In this document: one piece after another, positions 17,242 through 26,189 of the stretch
How the letters are laid out: every line of letters starts with the position of its first letter
Position numbering within the stretch: the first letter of the stretch is position 1
Assembly (NCBI RefSeq): GCF_007827595.1
Contig: NZ_VISR01000012.1
Coordinates: 124,001-188,000, forward strand
Direction of reading: 5' to 3'
Source of the DNA: Streptomyces sp. BK340
GTDB lineage: Bacteria > Actinomycetota > Actinomycetes > Streptomycetales > Streptomycetaceae
DNA: 64,000 bases
Made by a program: the position numbers and the translations under genes
Notes under the pieces: generated by a model
What the model was told of the DNA's origin: nothing
The model's input: the letters and a program-made list of their open reading frames with translations, nothing else
Database searches by the model: none

Positions 17242-18573
17242 GTGGGTCACCAGATCTCGCGCAGAACCCTCTTCCGCACCGCGAGCGGACTGGCCGTCGC
17301 CGGCGCGCTCGGCTCCACGCTCGCCGCCTGTGCCGGCGGCACCGGGGCGGGCAGCGACAGCGGCAGGCTGACCATGACCTGGTGGGGCAGCGACGACCGG
17401 CACGCCGCGTACAAGAAGGCCCTCGCCTACTTCCAGAAGAAGAACTCCAAGATCGAGATCGAGACCCGTTACCAGGGCTACGACGGGTACTTCGACAAGT
17501 TCAACACCCAGGTCGCCGGCGGCAGCGCCCCCGACCTGCTGCAGATGGACACCGCGCTGGTCGCGCAGTACGCCCGCAAGGGCATCCTCGCCCCGCTCGA
17601 CTCCTACGTCGGCAAGTCCCTTGACCTGACCGGCTTCTCGAAGACGCTCCTGGCCGCCGGCACCGTCGACGGCAAGCTGTACGGCGTCCCGTCCGGCATC
17701 GGCGTCAACCAGCTCACCGTCAACCGCTCCGGCCTCGAGCAGCTCGGCCTGAAGCTGCCCGACCGCGAGTGGAACTGGAACGATCTGAAGAAGATCGCGA
17801 CCGACGTCTACAGGAAGAGCGGCGGCAAGCAGTACGGCGTCGACGACGGCGGCGGCTCCACCCTGCAGTGCTTCGAGATCTTCGCCCGCGAGAAGGGCCG
17901 GCAGTTCTTCTCCGACGACGGCAAGAAGCTCGGCTTCACCGCCGACATCCTGCAGGAGTGGTGGGAGTTCTGGGCCGGGATGCGCCGGGACCACGCCTCC
18001 CCGCCGCCGGCCGTCACCTCGGCCGCGCACAACGACCTCACCAAGAACGCGGTCGTCATCGGCAAGGCCCTGTTCACCTTCGACTCCGGTGTCTACGGCG
18101 CAGGCGGCTCGATCACCGACGCCCAGCTGGACTTCCTGCCCACCCCGCAGGGCGACTGGTCCGGCGCGCGCGAGGGCAACTTCGTCAACGGCGGTGTGCT
18201 GCTGAGCGCCACCAAGGCCGGCACGCAGGTCGCCGACTCGGTGAAGATCATGGACTTCTTCGCCCAGGACGCCACCGCCATCAAGGACATGCAGCTGCTG
18301 CGCGGCATCCCGCCGACCGAGAAGGCCCGTTCGCTGATCGCCGGCGGGCTGACCGAGACCGACAAGCTGAACATGGCGAACGCCGACTACGTCTCCCGGC
18401 GGGTCGCCAAGGCCGCCGGCGCGCTGCCCGCGCCGGTGCCCCCGCCCAAGGGCGCGGACCAGATCTGGGACCTGCTGTTCCAGTCCAACCTGGCGGTCGC
18501 CTTCGGCAAGAAGTCCATCAAGGCGCAGCTGAGCGAGTTCTTCGACCAGGCGCAGTCGATCCTCGCGGGCTGA
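17242..18573 (+). CDS. Sugar ABC transporter substrate-binding lipoprotein
   Basis: 443 residues. The signal combines SRRTLFRTA (twin arginine, residues 6-14) with a lipobox LAAC whose Cys30 would be lipidated, giving a Tat-exported lipoprotein. The mature part is a family 1 solute-binding protein: LTMTWWGSDDRHAAYKKAL, APDLLQMDTALVAQYARKG and the FDSGVYGAG region. GTG 17242 follows GGGAGG by 5 bases; the longer frame from 17041 is rejected. It is the first gene of a transporter operon (binding protein, two permeases) without an ATPase; Streptomyces systems of this kind usually share the MsiK ATPase. Ligand is probably an oligosaccharide. Confidence 0.9.
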   Translation: MGHQISRRTLFRTASGLAVAGALGSTLAACAGGTGAGSDSGRLTMTWWGSDDRHAAYKKALAYFQKKNSKIEIETRYQGYDGYFDKFNTQVAGGSAPDLLQMDTALVAQYARKGILAPLDSYVGKSLDLTGFSKTLLAAGTVDGKLYGVPSGIGVNQLTVNRSGLEQLGLKLPDREWNWNDLKKIATDVYRKSGGKQYGVDDGGGSTLQCFEIFAREKGRQFFSDDGKKLGFTADILQEWWEFWAGMRRDHASPPPAVTSAAHNDLTKNAVVIGKALFTFDSGVYGAGGSITDAQLDFLPTPQGDWSGAREGNFVNGGVLLSATKAGTQVADSVKIMDFFAQDATAIKDMQLLRGIPPTEKARSLIAGGLTETDKLNMANADYVSRRVAKAAGALPAPVPPPKGADQIWDLLFQSNLAVAFGKKSIKAQLSEFFDQAQSILAG

Positions 18574-18620
18574 CCGCCCGCCCCAGCACAGTCAGGCACC
18601 GGGAGAGGGCCAGGGAGAAG

Positions 18621-19607
18621 ATGAGCATGACCACCACCAGGACCGACGAGGTCGTGGGGGAGGCCCCGGCGGCGCCGGTGACCCCCGCCGACCGGCGCGA
18701 CCGGGAACGGATGCGCCGGCGCGCCGCCAGACGGCGCGGCGGAGGATGGTGGCCGTACCTCTTTCTGGCCCCCTGGTTCGTCGGGCTGTTCGGCCTGACG
18801 GTCTACCCGATGCTGGACTCGCTGTACCTGTCCTTCACGGACTTCGATCTGCTCTCGTCCGCCAAGTGGGTCGGCACCGAGAACTACTCGCGCATGTTCA
18901 CCGACGACCCGGTGTTCTGGGACTCGGTGCACGCCACCCTGCTGTACGTCCTCGTCTCCGTGCCGCTGAAGCTGGCGCTCGCGCTCGGTGTGGCCATCCT
19001 GCTCAACCGCCCGCTGAAGGGCATCGGCGTCTACCGGGCCGCCTTCTACCTGCCCTCGCTGCTCGGCGGCGCGGTCGCCGTGGCCATCGTGTGGCGGCAG
19101 GTCTTCGGCGGGGACGGCCTGTTCAACGACTTCCTCGGCTGGTTCGGCATCAAGGGCCAGGACTGGATCTCCAGCCCCGACACCTCGATCTACACGCTCA
19201 TCCTGCTGGCCGTCTGGCAGTTCGGCACCCCGATGGTCATCTTCCTCGCCGGCCTGAAGCAGCTGCCGAAGGATGTCTACGAGGCCGCGGCGATCGACGG
19301 CGCGGGAACGTTCACCAGGTTCTTCCGCATCACGCTTCCGCTGCTCACCCCGATCGTCTTCTTCAACGTGGTCCTGCAGATCATCGACGGGTTCAAGACG
19401 TTCACCCCCGCCTACGTCGTGAGCAACGGCACCGGCGGACCGCTCAACTCGACCATGCTGTACTCCCTCTACCTGTACAAGAAGGGCTTCACCGACCTGC
19501 AGATGGGATACGCCTCGGCGCTGGCCTGGGTGCTGTTCCTGGTCATCGCGGGCTTCACGGCGGTCAACTTCATCGCCAGCCGTTACTGGGTTCATTACGA
19601 CGACTGA
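18621..19607 (+). CDS. Sugar ABC transporter permease (MalF-type)
   Basis: 328 residues: a cytoplasmic Arg-rich N-terminus, then six membrane helices beginning WWPYLFLAPWFVGLFGLTVYP. The ATPase-contact EAA loop is at about 220-240 (VYEAAAIDGAGTFTRFFRIT). ATG 18621 has agggagaag directly before it. It lies 47 bp after the binding-protein gene and 19 bp before the second permease; all three are surely co-transcribed. Confidence 0.92.
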   Translation: MSMTTTRTDEVVGEAPAAPVTPADRRDRERMRRRAARRRGGGWWPYLFLAPWFVGLFGLTVYPMLDSLYLSFTDFDLLSSAKWVGTENYSRMFTDDPVFWDSVHATLLYVLVSVPLKLALALGVAILLNRPLKGIGVYRAAFYLPSLLGGAVAVAIVWRQVFGGDGLFNDFLGWFGIKGQDWISSPDTSIYTLILLAVWQFGTPMVIFLAGLKQLPKDVYEAAAIDGAGTFTRFFRITLPLLTPIVFFNVVLQIIDGFKTFTPAYVVSNGTGGPLNSTMLYSLYLYKKGFTDLQMGYASALAWVLFLVIAGFTAVNFIASRYWVHYDD

Positions 19608-19626
19608 GCAAGGAGTTCTGTCCACC

Positions 19627-20505
19627 ATGTCCGCCATCACGCCCGGCGTCTCGCCGCTCGGCAAGCTGCGCTCGCTCACCGGCCCCCGCCGCATCCTCCT
19701 GCACACGCTGCTCATCGGCGTGGCCCTGCTCATGCTCTACCCGCTGCTGTGGATGCTCAGCAGCTCGCTCAAGCCCGACACCGAGATCTTCACGCACCCC
19801 GGCCTTGTGCCGGAGAAGGTGCACGCCGCGAACTACGCCGAGGGCTGGAGCGGTTCCGGCAACTCCTTCTCCCTCTACATCACCAACTCGCTGATGGTCA
19901 CGACCGGTGCGGTGATCGGAAACGTGATCTCCTGTTCGCTGGCCGCCTATGCCTTCGCGCGCCTCGAGTTCCGCGGCAAGAAGATCCTGTTCGGCGTGAT
20001 GCTCGGCACGCTCATGCTGCCCATGCAGGCCACTCTGATCCCGCAGTACACGATCTTCTACAACCTGACCTGGATCAACACCTTCCTGCCGCTGATCGTC
20101 CCCAAGTTCCTCGCCACGGACGCCTTCTTCATCTTCCTGATGGTGCAGTTCATCCGCTCCATCCCGCGCGAGCTGGACCAGGCCGCGATGATGGACGGCG
20201 CCAACCCATTCCAGATCTACTGGAAGATCATCCTGCCGCTGATGAAGCCGGCCCTGGTCACCACCACGATCTTCACCTTCATCTGGACCTACGACGATTT
20301 CCTCAGCCAACTCGTCTACCTCCAGCAGAACGACCGGTTCACCGTCCCGCTCGGCCTCACCCTGTTCCTGGACAAGACCAGCGGCTCCTCGTACGGCGCC
20401 ATGTTCGCCATGTCGACGCTCGCCCTCCTCCCGACGCTCATCTGCTTCCTCGTCTTCCAGAAGAGACTGGTGGAAGGCATGGCGACCTCCGGCATGAAGG
20501 GCTGA
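19627..20505 (+). CDS. Sugar ABC transporter permease (MalG-type)
   Basis: 292 residues with six membrane helices and the EAA loop IPRELDQAAMMDGANPFQIY near residue 180-200. It pairs with the upstream MalF-type subunit to form the translocation channel. The start has aaggag at the expected spacing (aaggagttctgtccaccATG). The C-terminus EGMATSGMKG is typical of this subunit. Six bases separate it from the next gene, which is therefore part of the operon. Confidence 0.92.
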   Translation: MSAITPGVSPLGKLRSLTGPRRILLHTLLIGVALLMLYPLLWMLSSSLKPDTEIFTHPGLVPEKVHAANYAEGWSGSGNSFSLYITNSLMVTTGAVIGNVISCSLAAYAFARLEFRGKKILFGVMLGTLMLPMQATLIPQYTIFYNLTWINTFLPLIVPKFLATDAFFIFLMVQFIRSIPRELDQAAMMDGANPFQIYWKIILPLMKPALVTTTIFTFIWTYDDFLSQLVYLQQNDRFTVPLGLTLFLDKTSGSSYGAMFAMSTLALLPTLICFLVFQKRLVEGMATSGMKG

Positions 20506-20511
20506 TCCCCC

Positions 20512-22341
20512 GTGTATCTCCCTCACCAGCGCGGCCCGTTGCACGACCTCCCGGACACCCCCGAGGCATACGACGCGGTCCTCGCCGACGTCACCGAGCA
20601 GGCCCTGTCCCGCCTCACCCCCGAGGGCAACCTGGAACACCCCGACGCCGGCGACGACATCGGCGACACCTCCCTCGGCATCACCTCCCTGCTCGCCCTC
20701 GCCTGGCAGCGCGGCCGGGACCCCCGGCTGCCCGAGGCGGTGCGCCGCAGCCTCGCCTTCCACCTGCGCGAGCGTGTCTACACCGACGACAACCCCGGCT
20801 ACCCGAACCTCCGCATCACCGACTCGGGCCTCCCGTACGCCCGTTACGTACTGGAAGCGGGCGCACACCCCATCGGTGACTGGCCGAGCACGGTGTGGGC
20901 GCTGCTCCAGGCGGTCAACGTCCTCGACTCGGCCGACGGCCTCCTGGAGGACGAACAGCGCACGGCGCTCACCGAGCTGGCCCTCGGCTACTGGCGCCGG
21001 CTGACCGAGTCGACCTTCTTCAACCCGCAGGAGGCGGGCAACCAGGCCATCGGCTGCGTGGTCGGCGGCCTGATGCTGGCCCGCCATCTGCCCGCTTCCG
21101 CCGGAGCACAGATCGGCTCCCGGGCACTGGAGCTGTACACCGACGAGATCCGCGCCCACCGGGTCCGCGACCGGGGTGCCCTGCTGCCGCCCGAGCACGG
21201 CGGCGCGTACGACAACAACTACGGCCCGATCTCCCTCTCCTTCCTCGCCCAGGCCCACCGGGTCAGCGGCGAGGAGGTGTTCGCGGAGGACGGGGAGGCG
21301 CTCGCCCGCTACATCGACGCCCGTCTGACGAACGGCGGCTTCGACAACGGCGGCCCCCGCTACAGCGAACAGCACTCCGGGTTCGAATCCGTCCTGGGCC
21401 TGCGCTACTTCAGCGCACGCGTCGGCGCGGACCTGGGCCGCTACCGGGGCGACACCCGCTGGGGGCGGCACGCGGTCCAGCGCGACGGCCGCGTCGACGG
21501 ACACTTCGCCTTCATGCTGGTCTGGCAGATCCAGGACACCAGCCACTGGCACCGCGTCCCGTCGACCGCACCCGCCCGCCACCAACTGCGCCGCGGCACG
21601 GTCTCCGTCGCCTTCGACAGCCGCATGACCCCCTCGCTCGTCGAGGCCGCCGGCACCTATTACCTGCCCGCAGCCGTGCGCCGCCAGCACGGGTTCGGCC
21701 CCGTCACGGACGGCTTCCTGCTGTGCCGTCCGATGGGCGAGGTGCGCGTGCGCGACGTCCGCGCCGACGGGCTCGCGGCCAAGCTGGTCACCAAGCCGGT
21801 CGTCGGCCGCGACCATGTGCTGCGCCATGTCCGCTCGCTGTACGTCACGGACGGCACCAGCCTCTGGGTGACGGTCGCCGTCGAGCGGCTCGACGGGGCG
21901 CCGTACCTGCTGTCCGGGCTGCCGTACGCCGCCGACGACGGCGACCGGGTGCGCCGCGTGGCCGAGGGCGAGGTCGTCGCCGCGGCCGGGCTGCGCCTCA
22001 CGCATCCCGCGGACCCGGGCCCCGACCACTTCGACGCCCGCGCCGAACTCACCCAGGAGCAGGCGGCGTTCGCCCTCACCGCCGACCCGCGCGGCTACGG
22101 CAACCCCGACGAGGGCTGGCGCCACCTGGTCGGCTCCACCGCACTGGAGGCCGACCCGGCACCGTGCGCTCCACAGGACCTGCACGTGTTCGCCCTGCGC
22201 TACGGGCCCGGCGGCCCCTTCTCGCCCGCCTTCGACAGCGACGAGCGGGGTCTGACGGTACACACCGAGGCGTTCACCGCGGTGGTCGGCGATCCGGCGG
22301 GTGATGCCGCCGGCGAACCCGTACTCACGCTGAGCGTCTGA
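20512..22341 (+). CDS. Uncharacterised enzyme of the sugar operon, predicted (alpha/alpha)6-barrel glycan-acting
   Basis: 609 residues, no signal peptide, so cytoplasmic. I cannot place it in a named glycosidase family. The first ~330 residues are rich in paired amphipathic helices with aromatic/Asn-rich turns (DDNPGYPNLRITDSGLPYAR, FNPQEAGNQAIG, GGAYDNNYGPISLSFLAQAH, GGFDNGGPRYSEQHSGFES), the look of an alpha/alpha toroid glycoside hydrolase or polysaccharide lyase. The remaining ~280 residues look beta-rich, as in the C-terminal sheets of lyases and heparinase-like enzymes. The GTG start is 6 bp after the permease stop. Context says it degrades the imported oligosaccharide; candidate catalytic residues are the Tyr/His/Asn/Glu of the conserved turns. 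Confidence 0.6.
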   Translation: MYLPHQRGPLHDLPDTPEAYDAVLADVTEQALSRLTPEGNLEHPDAGDDIGDTSLGITSLLALAWQRGRDPRLPEAVRRSLAFHLRERVYTDDNPGYPNLRITDSGLPYARYVLEAGAHPIGDWPSTVWALLQAVNVLDSADGLLEDEQRTALTELALGYWRRLTESTFFNPQEAGNQAIGCVVGGLMLARHLPASAGAQIGSRALELYTDEIRAHRVRDRGALLPPEHGGAYDNNYGPISLSFLAQAHRVSGEEVFAEDGEALARYIDARLTNGGFDNGGPRYSEQHSGFESVLGLRYFSARVGADLGRYRGDTRWGRHAVQRDGRVDGHFAFMLVWQIQDTSHWHRVPSTAPARHQLRRGTVSVAFDSRMTPSLVEAAGTYYLPAAVRRQHGFGPVTDGFLLCRPMGEVRVRDVRADGLAAKLVTKPVVGRDHVLRHVRSLYVTDGTSLWVTVAVERLDGAPYLLSGLPYAADDGDRVRRVAEGEVVAAAGLRLTHPADPGPDHFDARAELTQEQAAFALTADPRGYGNPDEGWRHLVGSTALEADPAPCAPQDLHVFALRYGPGGPFSPAFDSDERGLTVHTEAFTAVVGDPAGDAAGEPVLTLSV

Positions 22342-22345
22342 GGAC

Positions 22346-22987
22346 CTAGGGCAGCACGCCGGGCGGCACGATCAGGTCCGCCCGGTCCCGCGTCGTGGCG
22401 ATCAGGTCGGCGTTGCGCTGGTCCGTCCCCAGGACCCAGGCCACGGCCGCATCGCGCTCCTTGCCGAACTCCTCGTGCCGGGCGACCAGCCGCCGGATCC
22501 GCTCCTGCTCGTCGATCTCGCAGTACCACACCTCGTCCAGGCACGACCGCACCCGCGCCCACGAACCCTCCGCCAGCAGCAGGTAGTTGCCCTCCGTCAC
22601 CACCAGCCGGGCCGTCGGCGGCACGGGGACCGCGCCCGCGATCGGCTGCTCCAGGACCCGCTCGAACCCGGGCGCGTACACCACCTCGCCGGTCTCCTCG
22701 CGCAGCCGCCGAAGCAGTGCCGCGTACCCGGCCGCGTCGAAGGTGTCCGGCGCGCCCTTGCGGCCGCGGCGGCCGAGCCGCTCCAGCTCGACGTCGGCCA
22801 GATGGAAGCCGTCCATGGGGACGTGCGCCACCCAGGGCGGGCCGTCGGCGTTCAGGGCGCGCACCAGGTGCTCGGCCAGCGTCGTCTTTCCCGAGCCCGG
22901 TCCGCCCGCGATCCCGAGGATCGCGCGCCGCCCGTCCTGGGTGAGGGCACGGGCGCGGGTGAGCAGGTCGTCGAAGGTCAGCGGCAC
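22346..22987 (-). CDS. P-loop nucleoside/sugar kinase family protein
   Basis: 213 residues with a Walker A ILGIAGGPGSGKTTLAEHL (about 23-41), MDGFHLADVELERLGRRG (the DGFH motif of uridine-kinase/phosphoribulokinase-like enzymes) and VVTEGNYLLL (Walker B). The lid contains RIRRLVARHEEFGKE. The group phosphorylates nucleosides, pantothenate or fructose-like sugars; similar stand-alone proteins sit near sugar operons. Start at GTG 22987 is chosen because the P-loop then falls at the usual distance; in-frame starts up to 23089 exist. It converges on the sugar-operon enzyme with a 4-bp gap. Confidence 0.75.
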   Translation of the reverse strand: MPLTFDDLLTRARALTQDGRRAILGIAGGPGSGKTTLAEHLVRALNADGPPWVAHVPMDGFHLADVELERLGRRGRKGAPDTFDAAGYAALLRRLREETGEVVYAPGFERVLEQPIAGAVPVPPTARLVVTEGNYLLLAEGSWARVRSCLDEVWYCEIDEQERIRRLVARHEEFGKERDAAVAWVLGTDQRNADLIATTRDRADLIVPPGVLP

Positions 22988-23106
22988 ACAGCAGAGTGTG
23001 TCACCGGCGGCGACGACGGTGAGAGCCGGGCCGCAAGGTTCGAAAGTCTGGCTCGTGTGGCGCTCGCCACCCACTGGAGCGCACTCCATGGGGAAGGGTG
23101 CTGGGT

Positions 23107-23847
23107 ATGACTCAGCTCGGTCTGCCCGACACCATCCTGGCCTGTCTGTTCGACCTCGACGGGGTCGTCACCAAGACGGCCGTCGTGCACGCGGCCGCCT
23201 GGAAGGAGACCTTCGACGCGTTCCTGCGCGAGCACGAGGGCCCGCAGGCCCGGCCGTTCGACGAGATCGCCGACTACGACGAGTACGTCGACGGACGCCC
23301 GCGCGCCGACGGCGTCCGCTCCTTCCTCGACTCGCGCGGCATCCACCTGCCCGAGGGCGGCCCCGGCGACCCGCCCGACGCCCGCACCGTGCACGGCCTC
23401 GGCAACCGCAAGAACGATCTGCTGCTGGAGCGGATCCGCACCGGCGGTGTGGAGGCCTACGAGGGCACTCTGCGCTATCTGGAGGCCGTCCGCGCACAGG
23501 GCCTGCGCACCGCGATCGTCTCCTCCAGCGCCAACTGCCGGGACGTGCTGCGGGCCGTCGGCGCCGAGCACTTCTTCGACGTCCGCATCGACGGCGTGGT
23601 CGCCACCGAGCGGAACCTGCCGGGCAAGCCGCACCCCGACACCTTCCTGGCCGCCGCCCACGACCTGGGCGTCGAGCCGGCGCAGGCGGCCGTTTTCGAG
23701 GACGCGCTGGCCGGTATGGACGCGGGCCGCTCGGGCGGCTTCGGATACGTGGTCGGCGTCGACCGGTCCGGACAGACCGACGCCCTGTACGCACACGGCG
23801 CGAGCACCGTCGTCAAGGATCTCGCCGAGCTGGGAGGCAAGCAGTGA
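23107..23847 (+). CDS. Beta-phosphoglucomutase family HAD hydrolase
   Basis: 246 residues. HAD motif I is FDLDGVVTKT (nucleophile D16, D18), motif II VSSSANC, motif III Lys in GKPHPDTF and motif IV FEDALAGM. The alpha-helical cap between about 25 and 100 is the type found in beta-phosphoglucomutases. ATG 23107 follows gaaggg by 8 bases. It overlaps the GH65 gene by 4 bases (GTGA): a phosphorylase releasing beta-glucose 1-phosphate coupled to the mutase that makes glucose 6-phosphate is a standard pairing, so the function is well supported by context. Confidence 0.88.
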   Translation: MTQLGLPDTILACLFDLDGVVTKTAVVHAAAWKETFDAFLREHEGPQARPFDEIADYDEYVDGRPRADGVRSFLDSRGIHLPEGGPGDPPDARTVHGLGNRKNDLLLERIRTGGVEAYEGTLRYLEAVRAQGLRTAIVSSSANCRDVLRAVGAEHFFDVRIDGVVATERNLPGKPHPDTFLAAAHDLGVEPAQAAVFEDALAGMDAGRSGGFGYVVGVDRSGQTDALYAHGASTVVKDLAELGGKQ

Positions 23848-26186
23848 TCACCCACCGGTCGTACACGGTCGAACCGTGGGCCGTGCGCGAAACGGAACTG
23901 AACCTCGACGTCCTCGCCCAGAGCGAGTCGGTGTTCGCGCTGTCCAACGGCCACGTCGGGTGGCGCGGCAACCTGGACGAGGGCGAGCCGCACGGCCTGC
24001 CCGGCAGCTACCTCAACGGGGTGCACGAGGTGCACCCGCTGCCGTACGCGGAGGCCGGCTACGGCTATCCGGAGTCCGGGCAGACGGTCATCAACGTCAC
24101 CAACGGCAAGATCCTGCGGCTGCTGGTGGACGACGAGCCGTTCGACCTGCGCTACGGCCGGCTCGTCGCCCACGAGCGCGTCCTGGACCTGCGCCGCGGA
24201 GTGCTGGAGCGGACCGTCGAGTGGACGTCCCCGGCCGGCTCGACGGTCCGGGTCCGCTCGACCCGGCTGGTGTCGCTGACCCAGCGGGCGGTGGCAGCGG
24301 TGGGGTACGAGGTGGAGGCCGTCGGCCGCCGCAGCCGGGTGGTGATCCAGTCCGAGCTGGTCGCCAACGAACAGCTGCCCGGCTCGAACGGCGACCCGCG
24401 CGCGGCGATGGCGCTGCAGTCGCCGCTGGAGCGGGAGGACGACCTCGCCGTCGGCAACCGGCTGCGACTGGTGCACCGCACCCGGCGCAGCGGCCTGCGG
24501 GTGGCTGTGGCCGCCGACCACGTGGTCACCGGTCCCGAGCGCACCACGACCCGCAGCGAGAGCGGCGGCGACGTCGCCCGGCTCACCGTCACCTCCGTCC
24601 TGGAGCCCGGCCAGACGCTGCGGGTGGAGAAACTGGTCGCCCACGGCTGGTCCGGCACCCGCTCGCTGCCCGCGATGGCCGACCAGGTCGACGCCGCCCT
24701 CGCGGCCGCCGCGCACGACGGCTGGCAGGGACTCCTGGACAGCCAGCGGGCCCACCTGGACGACTTCTGGTCCGGCGCGGACGTCGAGGTGGACGGCGAC
24801 GAGGAGATCCAGCAGGCCGTACGGTTCGCTCTCTTCCACGTCCTGCAGGCCGGGGCCCGTGCCGAGCAGCGGGCGATACCCGCCAAGGGCCTCACCGGCT
24901 CCGGCTACGACGGGCACGCCTTCTGGGACACCGAGATGTTCGTGCTGCCCGTCCTCACCCACACCGCCCCGGAGGCCGTCGCCGAGGCGCTGCGCTGGCG
25001 GTACAACACCCTCGACGAGGCGCGCGAGCGCGCCACCCAACTGGGGCTCGGCGGTGCCGCCTTCCCCTGGCGGACCATCCAGGGCGCGGAGGGCTCGGCG
25101 TACTGGCCGGCCGGCACCGCGGCCTTCCACGTGAACGCGGACATCGCCGACGCGGTCGTCCGCTACGTGGAGGCCACCGGCGACACCCGCTTCGAGCGGG
25201 AGGCGGGAGTGGAACTGCTGGTGGAGACCGCCCGCCTGTGGCGCTCGCTCGGTCACCACGACCACCGCGGGGCCTTCCACATCGACGGCGTCACCGGCCC
25301 CGACGAGTACAGCGCGGTGGCCGACGACAACACGTACACCAACCTGATGGCCCGCCAGAACCTGCTCGCCGCCGCCGACGCCGTCGAACGGCACCCGCGC
25401 GAGGCGGAGCGCCTGGGTGTGGACGCGGAGGAGAGCGCGGCCTGGCGCGACGCCGCCGAGGCCGTGCACATCCCCTACAACGACGAACTCGGCGTCCACG
25501 AACAGCACGCCGGATTCACCCGCTACCAGCGCTGGGACTTCACGCACACCCGCCCCGAGCAGTACCCGCTGCTGCTGAACTTCCCCTACTTCGACCTCTA
25601 CCGCAAACAGGTCGTCAAGCAGGCCGACCTGGTGCTGGCCATGTACACGTGCGGCGACCGCTTCGACGAGGAGCAGGTGGCCCGCAACTTCGCCTACTAC
25701 GAGCCGCTGACCGTACGCGACTCGTCCCTGTCCGCCTGCTGCCAGGCCGTCGTCGCCGCCCAGGCGGGCCATCTGCGGCTCGCCTACGACTACACGGCCG
25801 AGGCGGCCCTGATGGACCTGCAGGACCTGGAGCACAACACCCGGGACGGACTGCACATCGCCTCGCTGGCCGGGACCTGGATGGCGCTGGTCGCGGGCTT
25901 CGGCGGACTGCGCCGCGACGGCGAGGGACTGCGGTTCGCGCCGCGTCTGCCCGAGCGGCTGCGCCGCCTGGCCTTCGGCCTCCAGTTCCGCGGCCGCCGC
26001 CTCAGGGTGGAGATCGGTGCGGACAAGACGACGTACGCGCTGCTGGACGGGGAGCCGCTCACGCTCCACCACCACGGGGAGGCGCTGCGGGTGAGCACCG
26101 ACGAGCCCGCCGTCCGCTCCGTACCTCCGGTCAGCCCGCGCCCGGACCCCGAGCAGCCCCTGCACCGGGCTCCGAACGCCGGCTGA
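23844..26186 (+). CDS. Glycoside hydrolase family 65 disaccharide phosphorylase
   Basis: 780 residues, the usual length. An N-terminal beta-sandwich (NGHVGWRGNLDEGEPHGLPG) leads to an (alpha/alpha)6 barrel. The catalytic Glu488 lies in GVTGPDEYSA, WDTEMFVLP (about 361) is a barrel signature, and KQVVKQADLVLAMY (near 590) matches the phosphate-binding region of GH65 phosphorylases. The family phosphorolyses maltose, trehalose, kojibiose or nigerose to beta-glucose 1-phosphate. Coupled start with the HAD mutase. Linkage specificity cannot be read here. The gene converges on the M56 peptidase gene with only 3 bp between stops. Confidence 0.9.
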   Translation: MITHRSYTVEPWAVRETELNLDVLAQSESVFALSNGHVGWRGNLDEGEPHGLPGSYLNGVHEVHPLPYAEAGYGYPESGQTVINVTNGKILRLLVDDEPFDLRYGRLVAHERVLDLRRGVLERTVEWTSPAGSTVRVRSTRLVSLTQRAVAAVGYEVEAVGRRSRVVIQSELVANEQLPGSNGDPRAAMALQSPLEREDDLAVGNRLRLVHRTRRSGLRVAVAADHVVTGPERTTTRSESGGDVARLTVTSVLEPGQTLRVEKLVAHGWSGTRSLPAMADQVDAALAAAAHDGWQGLLDSQRAHLDDFWSGADVEVDGDEEIQQAVRFALFHVLQAGARAEQRAIPAKGLTGSGYDGHAFWDTEMFVLPVLTHTAPEAVAEALRWRYNTLDEARERATQLGLGGAAFPWRTIQGAEGSAYWPAGTAAFHVNADIADAVVRYVEATGDTRFEREAGVELLVETARLWRSLGHHDHRGAFHIDGVTGPDEYSAVADDNTYTNLMARQNLLAAADAVERHPREAERLGVDAEESAAWRDAAEAVHIPYNDELGVHEQHAGFTRYQRWDFTHTRPEQYPLLLNFPYFDLYRKQVVKQADLVLAMYTCGDRFDEEQVARNFAYYEPLTVRDSSLSACCQAVVAAQAGHLRLAYDYTAEAALMDLQDLEHNTRDGLHIASLAGTWMALVAGFGGLRRDGEGLRFAPRLPERLRRLAFGLQFRGRRLRVEIGADKTTYALLDGEPLTLHHHGEALRVSTDEPAVRSVPPVSPRPDPEQPLHRAPNAG

Positions 26187-26189
26187 GCG

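Noticed and set aside
21371..21395. tRNA T-arm-like GGTTCGAATCC
   Set aside because: It lies inside the intact 609-residue gene (codons for SGFES) and no cloverleaf can be built around it.
14687..22341. Direct equivalent of the S. coelicolor chitosan-oligosaccharide operon csnR-K
   Set aside because: ROK plus ABC order is similar and the operator shares a half-site, but the enzyme gene is not of the same recognisable type and the kinase is divergent and BadF-like. I keep only the general sugar-uptake assignment.
23475..26165. 896-codon minus-strand frame opposite GH65
   Set aside because: Val/Gly/Arg-rich composition typical of antisense frames in high-GC DNA; the plus strand has full GH65 motifs.
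22587..26186. 1199-codon frame across HAD and GH65
   Set aside because: The first ~420 codons are shadows of the kinase and HAD genes; GH65 begins at GTG 23844 with coupled translation.
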